Translations under genes and position numbers: made by a program
In this document: one piece after another, positions 1-8,884 of the stretch
Layout: each line of letters begins with the position of its first letter
Numbering within the stretch: position 1 is the first letter of the stretch
Source of the DNA: RGIG3102 sp964369975
Lineage (GTDB): Bacteria > Bacillota > Clostridia > Oscillospirales > Ruminococcaceae
DNA: 64,000 nucleotides
Reading direction: 5' to 3'
NCBI GenBank assembly: GCA_964369975.1
Contig: CAYJFZ010000002.1
Coordinates: forward strand, 186,001 to 250,000
Notes under the pieces: generated by a model
The model's input: only the letters and a program-made list of their open reading frames with translations
Database searches by the model: none
What the model was told of the DNA's origin: nothing

Positions 1-98
1 AAGCAGGAATAGTAAAAGAAGAAGATAATGGTATAATAATATTAGTAATAGCACAAGATGCACAAGCTATATACGATAGCATTGTAGAACAGCTATAA
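1..98 (+). CDS. C-terminal end of an unidentified protein (partial)
   Basis: An open frame enters from the left edge, with its first complete codon at base 3, and stops with TAA at 96-98. About 31 residues are visible, ending in AQDAQAIYDSIVEQL. I do not recognise the family from so short a tail. A hairpin with a T-run follows about 25 bases later, which is what the end of a transcription unit would look like. The start lies outside the window. Confidence 0.55.
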   Translation, partial: AGIVKEEDNGIIILVIAQDAQAIYDSIVEQL

Positions 99-123
99 AA
101 TAAGAACAAAATATTAATAATTA

Positions 124-158
124 GAAAAAAATCAATATATTATATTGATTTTTTTTTG
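124..158 (+). terminator. Rho-independent terminator after the partial gene
   Basis: A run of A, then ATCAAT, a short AT loop, ATTGAT and a run of nine T. The stem is AT-rich, but the A-run and T-run can pair and extend it. It separates the partial gene from the chemoreceptor gene and could work on both strands. Confidence 0.6.
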
Positions 159-229
159 TTTTAAAGGTACAATATATAGTAAGAGAAAATAAAAAATATA
201 TTAATGATGATATTTAGTGGGAGTGTATT

Positions 230-1891
230 ATGAGCAATAATGTAAAAGCAGTAAAAGCAAAAACTAAAAAGTTATCCTCAAGAATAAATAATTTTTTCAC
301 AGTGTTAGTTGTTATAGTTATCCTTTGTTTAATTAGCTATAATTATTTTGCTGTTAGAAGTATCTTATTTGATACTTATGAAACACAAATTTCTTCAGGC
401 GTTGATTTATTAGAGGCGTCTTTAGTAGGTGTGGAAGACTTATTAGAAAATGATTATACTGTATTGGTAGATGCTCTAAAAGAGTCTACTGGTATGGAAT
501 TTACGATTTTTAACGGTGATACAAGGGCATATACTACTATTTTTTCAGGTGGTGAAAGAGCAATAGGCTCAACACTATCAGAAGAAATCACGAGTATTGT
601 AATTGATGCAAAAACTCCGTATACAGGTCAAGCTGAAATTTTAGGCGATTTGCATTTATGTACATACATACCTTTTATGAATAGCGCTGGCGATGTGATA
701 GGTGTTTTATTCACAGGTGTAAATATGGTAGATATTAATAATGTGTTATTTACAAATGCTGCAATTTTAGGTGGGATAGCCTTAGCTTTATTAGTAGTAA
801 TAGCTTTCTTAGGTACAAACTACATAAATAAATTAGTTTCAAAAAGATTAGAAAAAGTTGTAACAGTAGCTGATAAATTAGCGAACGGAGACTTTGATGT
901 TACTTTATCAAGAACTACGAATGATGAAATAGGCGCATTAACAGATTCATTCCTAAAAATGAAAGCAGATTTAACTGAAATAAATATAGATGTAAGCGAC
1001 TTTTTCACGAAGGCTTCAGAGGGTAGATTAGATATGCTACCTAAGGGGGAAGAAGTTTATCCAGGTCAATGGAGCGATGTAAGACTTGCTATGATTAAAA
1101 TGGTAGATATTATAAATGTTGCCTTAAACCAAGTAGCAAAATCTTCACAGCAAATTTCTTTAGATGCATCTTATGTATCAAACGGCGCGCAAAACTTAGC
1201 TCAAGGTGCAACAGAGCAATCTGTTTCAATTAGTGAGCTTGCTAATACAATAGATGATTTAGCAAATAATATTAAAATAACAGCATCTGACTCTAAAAAC
1301 GCTAAAGAGGCAAATGATAAATCTCAATCAGTGCTTGAAGTTGGCAATGCACAAATGCAAGATATGGTCTCATCAATGAAGCGCATTGATGAAAAATCAA
1401 AAGAAATTAGTAAGATTATAAAAGTTATTGATGATATAGCCTTCCAAACAAATATATTAGCGCTTAATGCAGCTGTTGAAGCTGCAAGAGCGGGCAGTGC
1501 TGGTAAAGGGTTTGCTGTTGTAGCTGATGAAGTAAGAAATCTTGCTATGAAGACAGCTCAATCTGCAAGTGAAACTTCAACTTTAATAGAAGAAACTTTA
1601 GAAGCAGTTGAAAAAGGCAATACTATGACTCAAAATGCTATGGGTTCAATGGGCAATGTGTACGATAGTGCAAAAGAGTTAGGCTTATTAGTTGAAAACA
1701 TCGCAGATATCTGTGCAAAACAAGAAGAAGTGGCAAATAATATTAATTCAGCAGTTGAACAAATTGCAGCAGTTGTACATTTAAACTCTGCAACTTCTGA
1801 AGAAAGTGCGGCTGCAAGTAAACAACTTTCAGACCAATCTGATATTATGAATAAACTTGTTTCACAATTTAAGTTAAGAGATAAAATCTAA
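230..1891 (+). CDS. methyl-accepting chemotaxis protein with a Cache-type sensor
   Basis: Membrane chemoreceptor of 553 residues. A first membrane segment lies at about residues 21-42, then an extracellular region of about 130 residues that looks like a single Cache domain (FTGVNMVDIN near its end). A second membrane segment is at about 177-199, followed by a HAMP linker to about 255 and a cytoplasmic signalling domain at about 300-553. The conserved hairpin tip that contacts CheA and CheW is clear at about residues 400-440 (AFQTNILALNAAVEAARAG, then GKGFAVVADEVRNLA). Start: ATG at 230 behind GTGGGAG. It stands alone, with terminators on both sides and no che genes in the window. The ligand cannot be read from the sequence; Cache domains often bind small metabolites such as amino acids or organic acids. 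Confidence 0.95.
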   Translation: MSNNVKAVKAKTKKLSSRINNFFTVLVVIVILCLISYNYFAVRSILFDTYETQISSGVDLLEASLVGVEDLLENDYTVLVDALKESTGMEFTIFNGDTRAYTTIFSGGERAIGSTLSEEITSIVIDAKTPYTGQAEILGDLHLCTYIPFMNSAGDVIGVLFTGVNMVDINNVLFTNAAILGGIALALLVVIAFLGTNYINKLVSKRLEKVVTVADKLANGDFDVTLSRTTNDEIGALTDSFLKMKADLTEINIDVSDFFTKASEGRLDMLPKGEEVYPGQWSDVRLAMIKMVDIINVALNQVAKSSQQISLDASYVSNGAQNLAQGATEQSVSISELANTIDDLANNIKITASDSKNAKEANDKSQSVLEVGNAQMQDMVSSMKRIDEKSKEISKIIKVIDDIAFQTNILALNAAVEAARAGSAGKGFAVVADEVRNLAMKTAQSASETSTLIEETLEAVEKGNTMTQNAMGSMGNVYDSAKELGLLVENIADICAKQEEVANNINSAVEQIAAVVHLNSATSEESAAASKQLSDQSDIMNKLVSQFKLRDKI

Positions 1892-1897
1892 ATTTAT

Positions 1898-1934
1898 AAA
1901 AAAAGACTATGTGTACACCACATAGTCTTTTTTA
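1898..1934. terminator. bidirectional terminator between convergent genes
   Basis: A perfect 10-bp stem (AGACTATGTG / CACATAGTCT at 1904-1913 and 1919-1928) with an A-run before and a T-run after. It lies between the chemoreceptor stop at 1891 and the minus-strand stop at 1936, so it can end transcription from both sides. Confidence 0.85.
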
Positions 1935-1935
1935 T

Positions 1936-2451
1936 TTATTCTTTTATTACAGTATCTAAAATATTTAATCTTTTTAAAGCTAATATGTATTGGGCTACTA
2001 TTACAAAATTTTTCAAATCTTTTTCATCTAAGCCACGAACAGCATTTAGCTCATCATATAACAATGTGCTACCTACAACAGTAAAAAAACCACTCACTAC
2101 ATCAATACCTACAAAAATACGAGAAATCTCTCTATCCCAAACATCATAGGGGTCTTTATTTTCTTTTAGGTAAAACTTTTCACCTTTATTTTTATTTTCA
2201 AGAAAGAATGCTTTTGGGATAGGCTGGGTATTATCGGGTAGTTTTTCTTTAAAGATATCATTCATAATAATATTGTCAACTATTCGATTTAATGTAGTTT
2301 CTTCACTAATTTGCACCAAAACATAATTAGTACTTAAGTACTCTAATAATTCTTTACCGCTAATCCTATTAGGCTTTAATTTATCTATGTATTTTTTGAA
2401 AATTAAGCGCCATTCATTTAGAGTTGTTTCATTTACTTCGCTTGTAATCAT
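1936..2451 (-). CDS. hypothetical protein, 171 residues
   Basis: No family recognised. The protein appears soluble, with no signal peptide or membrane segment; it has an N-terminal helical, charged part and a more hydrophobic stretch around residues 115-130 (IFVGIDVVSGFFTVVGS). The start ATG at 2451 follows a weak GTGAGAAC site. It is the last gene of a minus-strand group behind the transglutaminase-like lipoprotein gene, with 37 bases between them and no terminator seen, so co-transcription is likely. The bidirectional terminator begins right after its stop. It is a real gene by its length, codon usage and context, but its function is unknown. Confidence 0.75.
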   Translation of the reverse strand: MITSEVNETTLNEWRLIFKKYIDKLKPNRISGKELLEYLSTNYVLVQISEETTLNRIVDNIIMNDIFKEKLPDNTQPIPKAFFLENKNKGEKFYLKENKDPYDVWDREISRIFVGIDVVSGFFTVVGSTLLYDELNAVRGLDEKDLKNFVIVAQYILALKRLNILDTVIKE

Positions 2452-2488
2452 ATTGTTCTCACTTTCATTAGTAATAGATAATGATAGT

Positions 2489-3457
2489 TTACTTATTAGG
2501 GAAAATAGTATCTGCTACAGGAGGAGTGAAAATAGGAAAATCCTCAGCAGAAAGAGTGTTCACTAAAGAAAAATCATAATGGCTTACACTCATCTCACTA
2601 TCAGTTGCCATTAAATACGTATCATCAAAGCCGGTGTAAGGGTTATCTATCCAAGTAGCATCGATGTGATACCAATTATTATCTACATAAACCATATTCC
2701 AAATATGTGCTTCGTATGCACTATAAATCTGACCTCTAATTACAATGGAAACAACCCCTGCTTTTTCAGCTAAAATTTGAAAAGCGTTAGCATATCCGCC
2801 ACAGATAGCATAATTATTTATTAATGCACCATAAGCGTTAGAGCTTTCAGTTATAATATCATAGTCAACTTCATTAGGAGTATATACAACATTGTCAGCA
2901 AGGTATTGTGCAATAAATTTTATTTTTTCATAATCTGTTGCATTTTCAGGAATAAGGCTTACAATTTCGTCTGCTTTTTTGTTTAACTCAGTGAATTGTT
3001 CTGCTCTTTGAGCTTCATCAAGGGGGGGATTAGCCATATATCCGATAATTTCTGTGGTACTGTTTTGAGGAAGTATATAATGATAATCATTTGTAAACGA
3101 ATACAATGTTTCATAATTGCCTTCATACAAAGCTAAAGGAATCATTCCATATACTTGGTCGATAGACTCTTCTAACATGTAAGGCTCATCTGGGCTAATA
3201 AGACCATATTTGAACATATCATATATTTCTTGTTGAAATTCATCTAAGCGGTCATAGCCAAAGTCTTTGCCTAAAGTGTAAGAATCTTCAATGGCTTCAG
3301 TATCATTATTTGCATTATCTTGATTTTCTGAATTTTCTACAGTTTGTGAATTGTTGTTTGCATCATCTTCGCTATTTAAAGGCTCTCCGCCATTGCAAGC
3401 AGTGAAAATAAGCATTATAGCTAAAAGGCTTATTAATAAAATTATATTTTTTTTCAT
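2489..3457 (-). CDS. lipoprotein with a transglutaminase-like domain
   Basis: Secreted lipoprotein of 322 residues. The signal peptide ends in a lipobox with Cys21 (LIFTAC). Residues 22-60 form a low-complexity Asn/Glu/Asp linker. A transglutaminase-like fold (the cysteine-protease-like superfamily) follows, and the catalytic triad is visible: Cys at about 219 (AICGGYANAF), His at about 249 (AHIWNMVYV) and Asp at about 267 (HIDATWI). Members are thought to act as peptidases or amidases on extracellular or wall substrates; the substrate here is unknown. It lies 12 bases downstream of the amidohydrolase gene and is probably in the same operon. The start is fixed by the signal peptide. Confidence 0.85.
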   Translation of the reverse strand: MKKNIILLISLLAIMLIFTACNGGEPLNSEDDANNNSQTVENSENQDNANNDTEAIEDSYTLGKDFGYDRLDEFQQEIYDMFKYGLISPDEPYMLEESIDQVYGMIPLALYEGNYETLYSFTNDYHYILPQNSTTEIIGYMANPPLDEAQRAEQFTELNKKADEIVSLIPENATDYEKIKFIAQYLADNVVYTPNEVDYDIITESSNAYGALINNYAICGGYANAFQILAEKAGVVSIVIRGQIYSAYEAHIWNMVYVDNNWYHIDATWIDNPYTGFDDTYLMATDSEMSVSHYDFSLVNTLSAEDFPIFTPPVADTIFPNK

Positions 3458-3469
3458 TTTCTTTTTAGA

Positions 3470-4753
3470 TTAAAAACTTAAATCAGTTTCTCCTCTTCCT
3501 CTTTCTAAAATTTCTTTTGAGCATCTTTTTGCATTTTCAATTACTGCTTTATAATCAAAATTTAAATTTCCGTTTTCTTTAACAAACTGTCCGTTAACTA
3601 AAACATCAGTAATATTTACACTACTTTGGGAAGAGTAAATAATTGCGGCAATAGGGGAGTAAACAGGGGCAGTTAGTACAGTGGTTAAGTCAAAAATATT
3701 TAAATCTGCGCTATAACCCTTTTGTATTTTACCGCTATTAAACTTTAAGTAATTATGGCCATTCATAAGTATTTTCCAAATCTCATTTAAAGTAAAGTCT
3801 TCGGCGTTATCCTCCCATTTACCAAGTAAGGCAAACATTCTCATCTGCTCTAAAACATCTAAAGAATTACTACTTGCAGCGCCGTCTGTGCCACTTACAA
3901 TATTAAGGCTATTTTTTAAAGAGAATAAAGAGTCCTTACTCATTCCAAGTTTTGTATAAGTTTTTGGGCTAACAGAGATACAAGTTTTTTCATTTATAAA
4001 TTTTAAGTCAGCTTTTGTAATATGTAAGCCATGCCCTACAATGCAATCTAAGTTAAAACCGCCACTATCATACACTACTTCAAAAGGTGTTTTATTATAC
4101 ATTTTTAAACTTTGACTTACTTGCTGGGCTGTTTCGCTTATATGTATATGAATTCCACAATTTAAACTTTTTGCTTTTTCATTTATTTCTTTTAATACTT
4201 CTAAAGAGCAGATATAAGGTGAATGAGGGCCTAGTCTTGGACGGATTAATTCATCATTTTTAAAGTTGTTGTAAAAGGTTTCAGCTAAAAAAAGCTCTTC
4301 CTTTGCATCACCGCCAAAGCCGAAAATTGTATAGGCTATATCAGCTTTTATACCTATTTCTTTAGCAGCTCTTGCTATAATATCACTTTTAAAATAATGG
4401 TCAGCAAAAGCAGTGATACCATTATTAATCATTTCACACATTGCGAGTAAAGAGCCATAATAAATATCTTCATCTTGCATCTTACTTTCAAAAGGCCAGA
4501 GCTGTTTATTAAACCAGTCATCAATATTAACATCTTCTGCAATACCTTTAAAAATATTCATAGGAGAGTGGGCGTGCATATTAACAAAACCAGGGGTTAT
4601 AAACTTATCAGTACAATCAACAATTTTAGCATTTTCTCCTGATAAATTATCGCCTACTGCAAGTATAATTTTATCTTGAATTAAAATATCTTTATTGTAT
4701 TCTATTTTCGCTGAATGGTGTATAATATTTGCATTTTTTAAAAGGATATTCAT
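3470..4753 (-). CDS. mtaD: MTA/SAH deaminase-like amidohydrolase
   Basis: Metal-dependent amidohydrolase of 427 residues, close to the length of 5-methylthioadenosine/S-adenosylhomocysteine deaminases and related TrzA/SsnA-type enzymes. Visible metal and active-site motifs: HAHSP (first HxH) near residue 60, the conserved HIHISET, GHGLHI, and the late Asp in SGTDGAASSN. The segment around the first metal site (GIAEDVNIDDWF..LWPFE) is typical of the MTA/SAH deaminase group. It would deaminate a purine-type compound to the inosyl form in the cytoplasm. Start ATG 4753 follows a strong GGAGGAATACTT. First gene of the minus-strand group 4753-1936. The exact substrate is not certain; guanine or cytosine deaminase activity is a less likely alternative. 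Confidence 0.82.
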   Translation of the reverse strand: MNILLKNANIIHHSAKIEYNKDILIQDKIILAVGDNLSGENAKIVDCTDKFITPGFVNMHAHSPMNIFKGIAEDVNIDDWFNKQLWPFESKMQDEDIYYGSLLAMCEMINNGITAFADHYFKSDIIARAAKEIGIKADIAYTIFGFGGDAKEELFLAETFYNNFKNDELIRPRLGPHSPYICSLEVLKEINEKAKSLNCGIHIHISETAQQVSQSLKMYNKTPFEVVYDSGGFNLDCIVGHGLHITKADLKFINEKTCISVSPKTYTKLGMSKDSLFSLKNSLNIVSGTDGAASSNSLDVLEQMRMFALLGKWEDNAEDFTLNEIWKILMNGHNYLKFNSGKIQKGYSADLNIFDLTTVLTAPVYSPIAAIIYSSQSSVNITDVLVNGQFVKENGNLNFDYKAVIENAKRCSKEILERGRGETDLSF

Positions 4754-4860
4754 AAGTATTCCTCCACAAATTTATTTAATTCTTATAAAAATATCTTATC
4801 ATATCAACAACTTAAAAGCAAACTTTTGAATATATAAATTTATCAAGAATTAAATATATC

Positions 4861-4888
4861 TTGTAAAAATATCTTTTGGTGATATAAT
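4861..4888 (+). promoter_or_regulatory. predicted SigA promoter of nagB
   Basis: TTGTAA at 4861-4866 and TATAAT at 4883-4888 with a 16-base spacer, about 31 bases before the nagB start. The position and the perfect -10 support it. Confidence 0.6.
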
Positions 4889-4919
4889 GAAATTATAAAA
4901 ATTTCTTAAGGAGGATTTT

Positions 4920-5672
4920 ATGCAAATTTATTATGCAACAGACTATAAAGATTTAAGCCGAAAAGCTGCTAATATCATTTCAGCACAAGTTATATTAAAA
5001 AGAGATTCGGTTTTAGGCCTTGCAACAGGCTCGTCTCCAGTGGGTGTATATGAGCAATTAATTGATTGGTATAATAAGCAAGATATTGATTTTTCAAAAT
5101 GCAAAACTGTAAATTTAGATGAGTATTATGGCTTAGCTAAAGAAAATGAGCAGAGTTATTTTTATTTTATGAATGATAAGTTTTTTAAGCATATTAATAT
5201 AAACTATGATAATATTCATATTCCTAACGGCTTAAATACTAACGAAGATGAAGAATGTGAAAAATATAATAAAATAATTAAAGACCTTGGCGGAATTGAT
5301 TTACAACTTTTAGGAATAGGCGCTAATGGTCATATAGCTTTTAATGAGCCGGGTGAGGCTTTTGAAAAAGAAACCCATTGCGTTGACTTAAAGCAAGAAA
5401 CCATAAACTCAAATAAAAAGTTTTTTAAAAGCGGGGAAGAAGTGCCTAAAAAAGCATATACATTAGGAATTAAAAATATAATGAATGCAAAGAAAATTTT
5501 ATTAATAGCAACAGGACAAGCCAAGGCTGAAATACTGTATAAAGCCTTATGCGGCCCTGTTACTCCTAAGGTACCAGCGAGTATCCTACAGCTTCATAAT
5601 GATGTTACAATAGTAGCAGATAAGGCAGCGTTGCAAGTGATTTTAGATAAAAAACCTGAGATGATATTATAA
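4920..5672 (+). CDS. nagB: glucosamine-6-phosphate deaminase
   Basis: Converts glucosamine 6-phosphate to fructose 6-phosphate and ammonia, bringing amino sugars into glycolysis. Length 250 is usual for the Firmicutes form without the allosteric extension. Motifs: the phosphate-binding LATGSSPVGVYEQL near residue 36, NLDEYYGL, and LLGIGANGHIAFNEP with the catalytic region around residues 130-145. The ATG at 4920 follows AAGGAGG at a good distance. It appears to be a single-gene unit with its own promoter and a strong terminator about 120 bases downstream. No nagA or amino-sugar transporter lies next to it, although the following ABC operon could feed it; that link is inference only. Confidence 0.96.
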   Translation: MQIYYATDYKDLSRKAANIISAQVILKRDSVLGLATGSSPVGVYEQLIDWYNKQDIDFSKCKTVNLDEYYGLAKENEQSYFYFMNDKFFKHININYDNIHIPNGLNTNEDEECEKYNKIIKDLGGIDLQLLGIGANGHIAFNEPGEAFEKETHCVDLKQETINSNKKFFKSGEEVPKKAYTLGIKNIMNAKKILLIATGQAKAEILYKALCGPVTPKVPASILQLHNDVTIVADKAALQVILDKKPEMIL

Positions 5673-5794
5673 AATTTAAAATAGCATTTCTCATACAAGT
5701 ATATTTTTTAACAATGTATTTCGGCAAAATATATCAAATGCAATAGATATTATTATGAGTATTATCAATATACAACAATAAATCAAGGTGTTAT

Positions 5795-5841
5795 AATAAG
5801 TGGTAAGTTAAGTAAATTAATTAACTTACCACTTATTTTTT
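5795..5841 (+). terminator. strong Rho-independent terminator after nagB
   Basis: A perfect 17-bp inverted repeat (5795-5811 with 5821-5837; AATAAGTGGTAAGTTAA and its complement), a 9-base loop and a run of T. It ends the nagB transcript and insulates the next operon. The 120 bases before it hold no recognisable gene. Confidence 0.9.
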
Positions 5842-5879
5842 GCATATACTACTCCACAATATAGTTTGTGCAAATGATG

Positions 5880-5985
5880 AAAGGAGATTTTTCCGCCGAT
5901 TTGCGGTGTAGCAGCGTGGGGATTTGCTACAATGTATAGCAAGAGTATTGCTAATACGAGATATTATTATATCAAAATCATTAAT
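5880..5985 (+). promoter_or_regulatory. structured or operator-like leader of the ABC/lyase operon
   Basis: Three consecutive hairpin-forming inverted repeats are visible: CCGC/GCGG (5893-5906), TGTAGCA/TGCTACA (5907-5931) and TAGCAA/TTGCTA (5937-5953). Read as DNA, the same bases give four alternating half-sites related to TAGCAA/TTGCTA, including the near-palindrome TTGCTACAATGTATAGCAA (5924-5942). The stretch is clearly richer in G and C than its surroundings. An AAAGGAG at 5879-5885 has no start codon at a suitable distance. It may be an operator for the operon's own ROK repressor, or a structured RNA leader. No known riboswitch consensus was recognised. Confidence 0.5.
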
Positions 5986-7107
5986 ATGGCAAATGTAACA
6001 CTTAAAAAACTTAAAAAGGTATATGACAAAGATGTTGTAGCAGTTCAAGATTTTGATTTAGAAATCAACGATAAAGAGTTTATAGTATTAGTAGGCCCAT
6101 CTGGATGCGGAAAATCTACTACACTAAGAATGATTGCCGGACTTGAAGATATTTCAGGGGGCGAGTTATACATCGATGGCAATTTAATGAATGATGTTAT
6201 GCCAAAAGACAGGGATATTGCAATGGTTTTTCAAAACTATGCTTTATATCCTCATCTTTCTGTTTATGAAAATATGGCTTTTGCTTTAAAATTAAGAAAA
6301 ATTGATAAGGCAATCATCGATGAAAGAGTTAAAACAGCAGCAGAAATTTTAGATATTACAAATCTTTTAGAAAGAAAACCAAAAGCGCTATCAGGCGGCC
6401 AAAGACAAAGGGTTGCTATTGGTAGGGCTATAGTTAGAGATCCAAAGGTATTTTTAATGGATGAGCCATTATCAAACCTTGATGCTAAATTAAGAAACCA
6501 AATGCGTACAGAAATAATGAAACTAAGACAAAGAATAGATACTACATTTATTTATGTTACTCATGATCAAATAGAAGCTATGACTTTAGGTGATAGAATA
6601 GTTATTATGAGAGATGGCTTTGTTCAACAAATAGGTACTCCACAAGAAGTATTTAATCATCCTAAAAATATTTTTGTCGCAGGCTTTATTGGTTCTCCGC
6701 AAATGAACTTCTTTGAAGGTGTACTAAACAAAAAAGATTCAAACTACTCAGTAACTTTCTCAAATAAAGAATTTAATCTATGTAAAGAAATGTCAGACCA
6801 CTTTAATAAAACAGGTGTGGAAAATCAAAATGTAACTATAGGTATAAGACCTGACCATCTATATGTTTCAAATAATGAAGCTGGTATAACAGCATTTTGT
6901 GAAGTTGAAGAAATGATGGGTAGTGAAGTTTATGTTCACACTAAATCAGAAAACGATGAAAGCGTAGTTATTAAAATGCCTACGACTAACTGGGAAGAAA
7001 CTTTAAAAGATCACGAAAAACATAAAAGTGTAACTTTAAGTTTTAATTCTGAGTTAATACATATATTCAGTAAAGAAACACAATTAAATTTAATGAATGA
7101 AAATTAA
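5986..7107 (+). CDS. sugar ABC transporter ATP-binding protein (MsmX/UgpC/MalK type)
   Basis: ATPase subunit of a CUT1-type importer, 373 residues from the start chosen. Walker A GPSGCGKST at about residues 38-46, Q-loop, signature LSGGQRQRVAIGRA, Walker B VFLMDEPLSNLDA, and the switch His in YVTHDQ, followed by a C-terminal TOBE/OB regulatory region as in MalK. Start choice: family members begin MANVxLK, which is the ATG at 5986, but there is no clear ribosome binding site before it. An in-frame ATG at 5932 would add 18 residues, begins inside the hairpin cluster and has GTGGGGAT about 9 bases before it. First gene of the operon running to 14732, with permeases directly behind. Confidence 0.93.
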   Translation: MANVTLKKLKKVYDKDVVAVQDFDLEINDKEFIVLVGPSGCGKSTTLRMIAGLEDISGGELYIDGNLMNDVMPKDRDIAMVFQNYALYPHLSVYENMAFALKLRKIDKAIIDERVKTAAEILDITNLLERKPKALSGGQRQRVAIGRAIVRDPKVFLMDEPLSNLDAKLRNQMRTEIMKLRQRIDTTFIYVTHDQIEAMTLGDRIVIMRDGFVQQIGTPQEVFNHPKNIFVAGFIGSPQMNFFEGVLNKKDSNYSVTFSNKEFNLCKEMSDHFNKTGVENQNVTIGIRPDHLYVSNNEAGITAFCEVEEMMGSEVYVHTKSENDESVVIKMPTTNWEETLKDHEKHKSVTLSFNSELIHIFSKETQLNLMNEN

Positions 7108-7130
7108 AATATAAGAAGGGTGTGAAAAAA

Positions 7131-8033
7131 TTGCAAAAGAATAATAAAAAAAGTTTGACTATGGAAAAAGTCAAAGAACGCACAGCTTATAAATTCATAT
7201 TTATTCCCTTGATATATTTTATAGTGGTAAGGTTTATTCCTACTATATTCTCATTTATATTAAGTGTTATGAAATGGGACTTATTAAGCCCTAATAGAAA
7301 ATTTATAGGATTTGAAAACTATGTAGAGCTTTTTTCAGACAAAGATGTTATGACAGCTCTTGTGAACACTTTTGAATATGTTTTAATCTGTGTTCCTGTT
7401 ATAGTTGTTTTAAGTGTTATCTTAGGAGTTTTATTAAATCAAATAACTAAAGGCAGAGGCTTTTTTAGGCTAATAGTCTTTATACCATATGTTACAAGTG
7501 TTTCAGCCATTTCTTATGTATGGAAATGGATGTTCATGGAGCACGGTGGGGTAATAAACGGCTTATTAATGTCATTAGGCTTTTCACAGCAGCCTTTCTT
7601 AAATTCAAATACACAGGCGATTTATGTTATTATGTCAAATGTTATTTGGTCAAGTTTAGGCTTTAATACAATTATAGTTTTAGCAGGCTTAATGCAAATA
7701 CCAAAAAGCTATTACGAAGCAGCACAAGTTGACGGGGCGAATGCTTGGCAGCAATTCACCAAAATCACTATACCTCAATTAAATCCAACCCTTGCTTATG
7801 TAGGTATAATGTCAACTATTAAAACACTACAAGTTTTCACACAAATTTACAACATTGCCGATGTTCAAGGTGGACCTTTGAAATCGACTTCAAGTATAGT
7901 GTTAGAAATTTATTTAGCAGCCTTTAAGAGCTATGAAATGGGATATGCAAGTGCAATGACAGTTGTATTATTTATAATAATTATGATTATTACAATATTC
8001 CAAATGAAAGTTCTTAATAGAGATATAGACTAA
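7131..8033 (+). CDS. sugar ABC transporter permease (MalF/UgpA-like)
   Basis: Membrane subunit of the importer, about 300 residues with six predicted membrane segments. The EAA loop that contacts the ATPase is clear: EAAQVDGANAWQQFTKITIP, at about residues 200-219. Start: the TTG at 7131 lies 10 bases past AGAAGGG and is preferred over the GTG at 7122, which almost touches the binding site; both are in frame and add or remove only three residues. The gene starts about 20 bases after the ATPase stop and is followed 10 bases later by the second permease. Confidence 0.93.
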   Translation: MQKNNKKSLTMEKVKERTAYKFIFIPLIYFIVVRFIPTIFSFILSVMKWDLLSPNRKFIGFENYVELFSDKDVMTALVNTFEYVLICVPVIVVLSVILGVLLNQITKGRGFFRLIVFIPYVTSVSAISYVWKWMFMEHGGVINGLLMSLGFSQQPFLNSNTQAIYVIMSNVIWSSLGFNTIIVLAGLMQIPKSYYEAAQVDGANAWQQFTKITIPQLNPTLAYVGIMSTIKTLQVFTQIYNIADVQGGPLKSTSSIVLEIYLAAFKSYEMGYASAMTVVLFIIIMIITIFQMKVLNRDID

Positions 8034-8043
8034 GGAGAATAAG

Positions 8044-8865
8044 ATGAAACAGAAAAAAATATTATCACAAACCGTCGCTTATGTAATCTTAAGTGTATGT
8101 GGAATAATTATGTTGTTTCCGTTTTTATGGATGTTTGCTACAAGTTTTAAAACAGGCACTGAAGTTTATTCTCTTAGCTTAATTCCTAATGAATTTTCTT
8201 TAGTAAACTATGTAAAAATATTAACAACTTCACCATTTATTAAGTGGTTTGGCAACAGCTTATTAGTTTCAAGTATTGTTACTATTTCAGTATTGATATT
8301 TGACCCACTTGTAGGCTATACCTTCGCAAAATATAATTTTAAGTATAAAAATCAAATTTTCTTACTTATATTATCAACTATGATGATACCAACTGAAATG
8401 ATGATCATTCCTTGGTATTTATCAGTTTCACAATTGGGTATTAGCAATAGTTTAATATCATTATTATTCCCTGGGCTAATAAGTGCTTTTGGTATTTTCT
8501 TATTAAGACAGTTTTTTACAAGTATTCCAAGCGATTTATTAGATGCAGGCAGAATAGACGGATTATCTGAATTACAGATATACACAAAAGTCGCACTACC
8601 ATTAGTAAAACCAGCTTTATCAGCGCTTGCAATTTTTACTTTCTTAGGAACTTGGAACAGCTTTTTATGGCCAGTTATCGTGTTAAGTGATAAAGACTTA
8701 TATACAATAACAGTCGGTGTTGCACAATTCTCAAGTGAAGTTGCAAATCAATGGGATTTAATAATGACGGGTGCGTCAATAGCAACAATACCTGTATTAA
8801 TTATATTCTTTATATTCCAAAAACAAATTATAGAAGGTGTACAATTAACAGGTGTTAAAGGTTAA
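8044..8865 (+). CDS. sugar ABC transporter permease (MalG/UgpE-like)
   Basis: Second membrane subunit, 273 residues with six membrane segments. The EAA-type loop is present as LDAGRIDGLSELQIYTKVALP. The protein pairs with the preceding permease to form the heterodimeric channel of a CUT1 importer. ATG at 8044 follows AAGGAGAATAAG at a suitable distance. The C-terminus ends in GVQLTGVKG, a common ending of this subunit type. It is followed within 20 bases by the amidohydrolase gene. Confidence 0.94.
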   Translation: MKQKKILSQTVAYVILSVCGIIMLFPFLWMFATSFKTGTEVYSLSLIPNEFSLVNYVKILTTSPFIKWFGNSLLVSSIVTISVLIFDPLVGYTFAKYNFKYKNQIFLLILSTMMIPTEMMIIPWYLSVSQLGISNSLISLLFPGLISAFGIFLLRQFFTSIPSDLLDAGRIDGLSELQIYTKVALPLVKPALSALAIFTFLGTWNSFLWPVIVLSDKDLYTITVGVAQFSSEVANQWDLIMTGASIATIPVLIIFFIFQKQIIEGVQLTGVKG

Positions 8866-8884
8866 GACCGGAAAGGAATTCGCA

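Noticed and set aside
5880..5985. The leader hairpins as a known riboswitch.
   Set aside because: No match to the consensus of purine, glycine, c-di-GMP, preQ1, SAM, THF, fluoride or ZTP classes that I could recall; left as unassigned.
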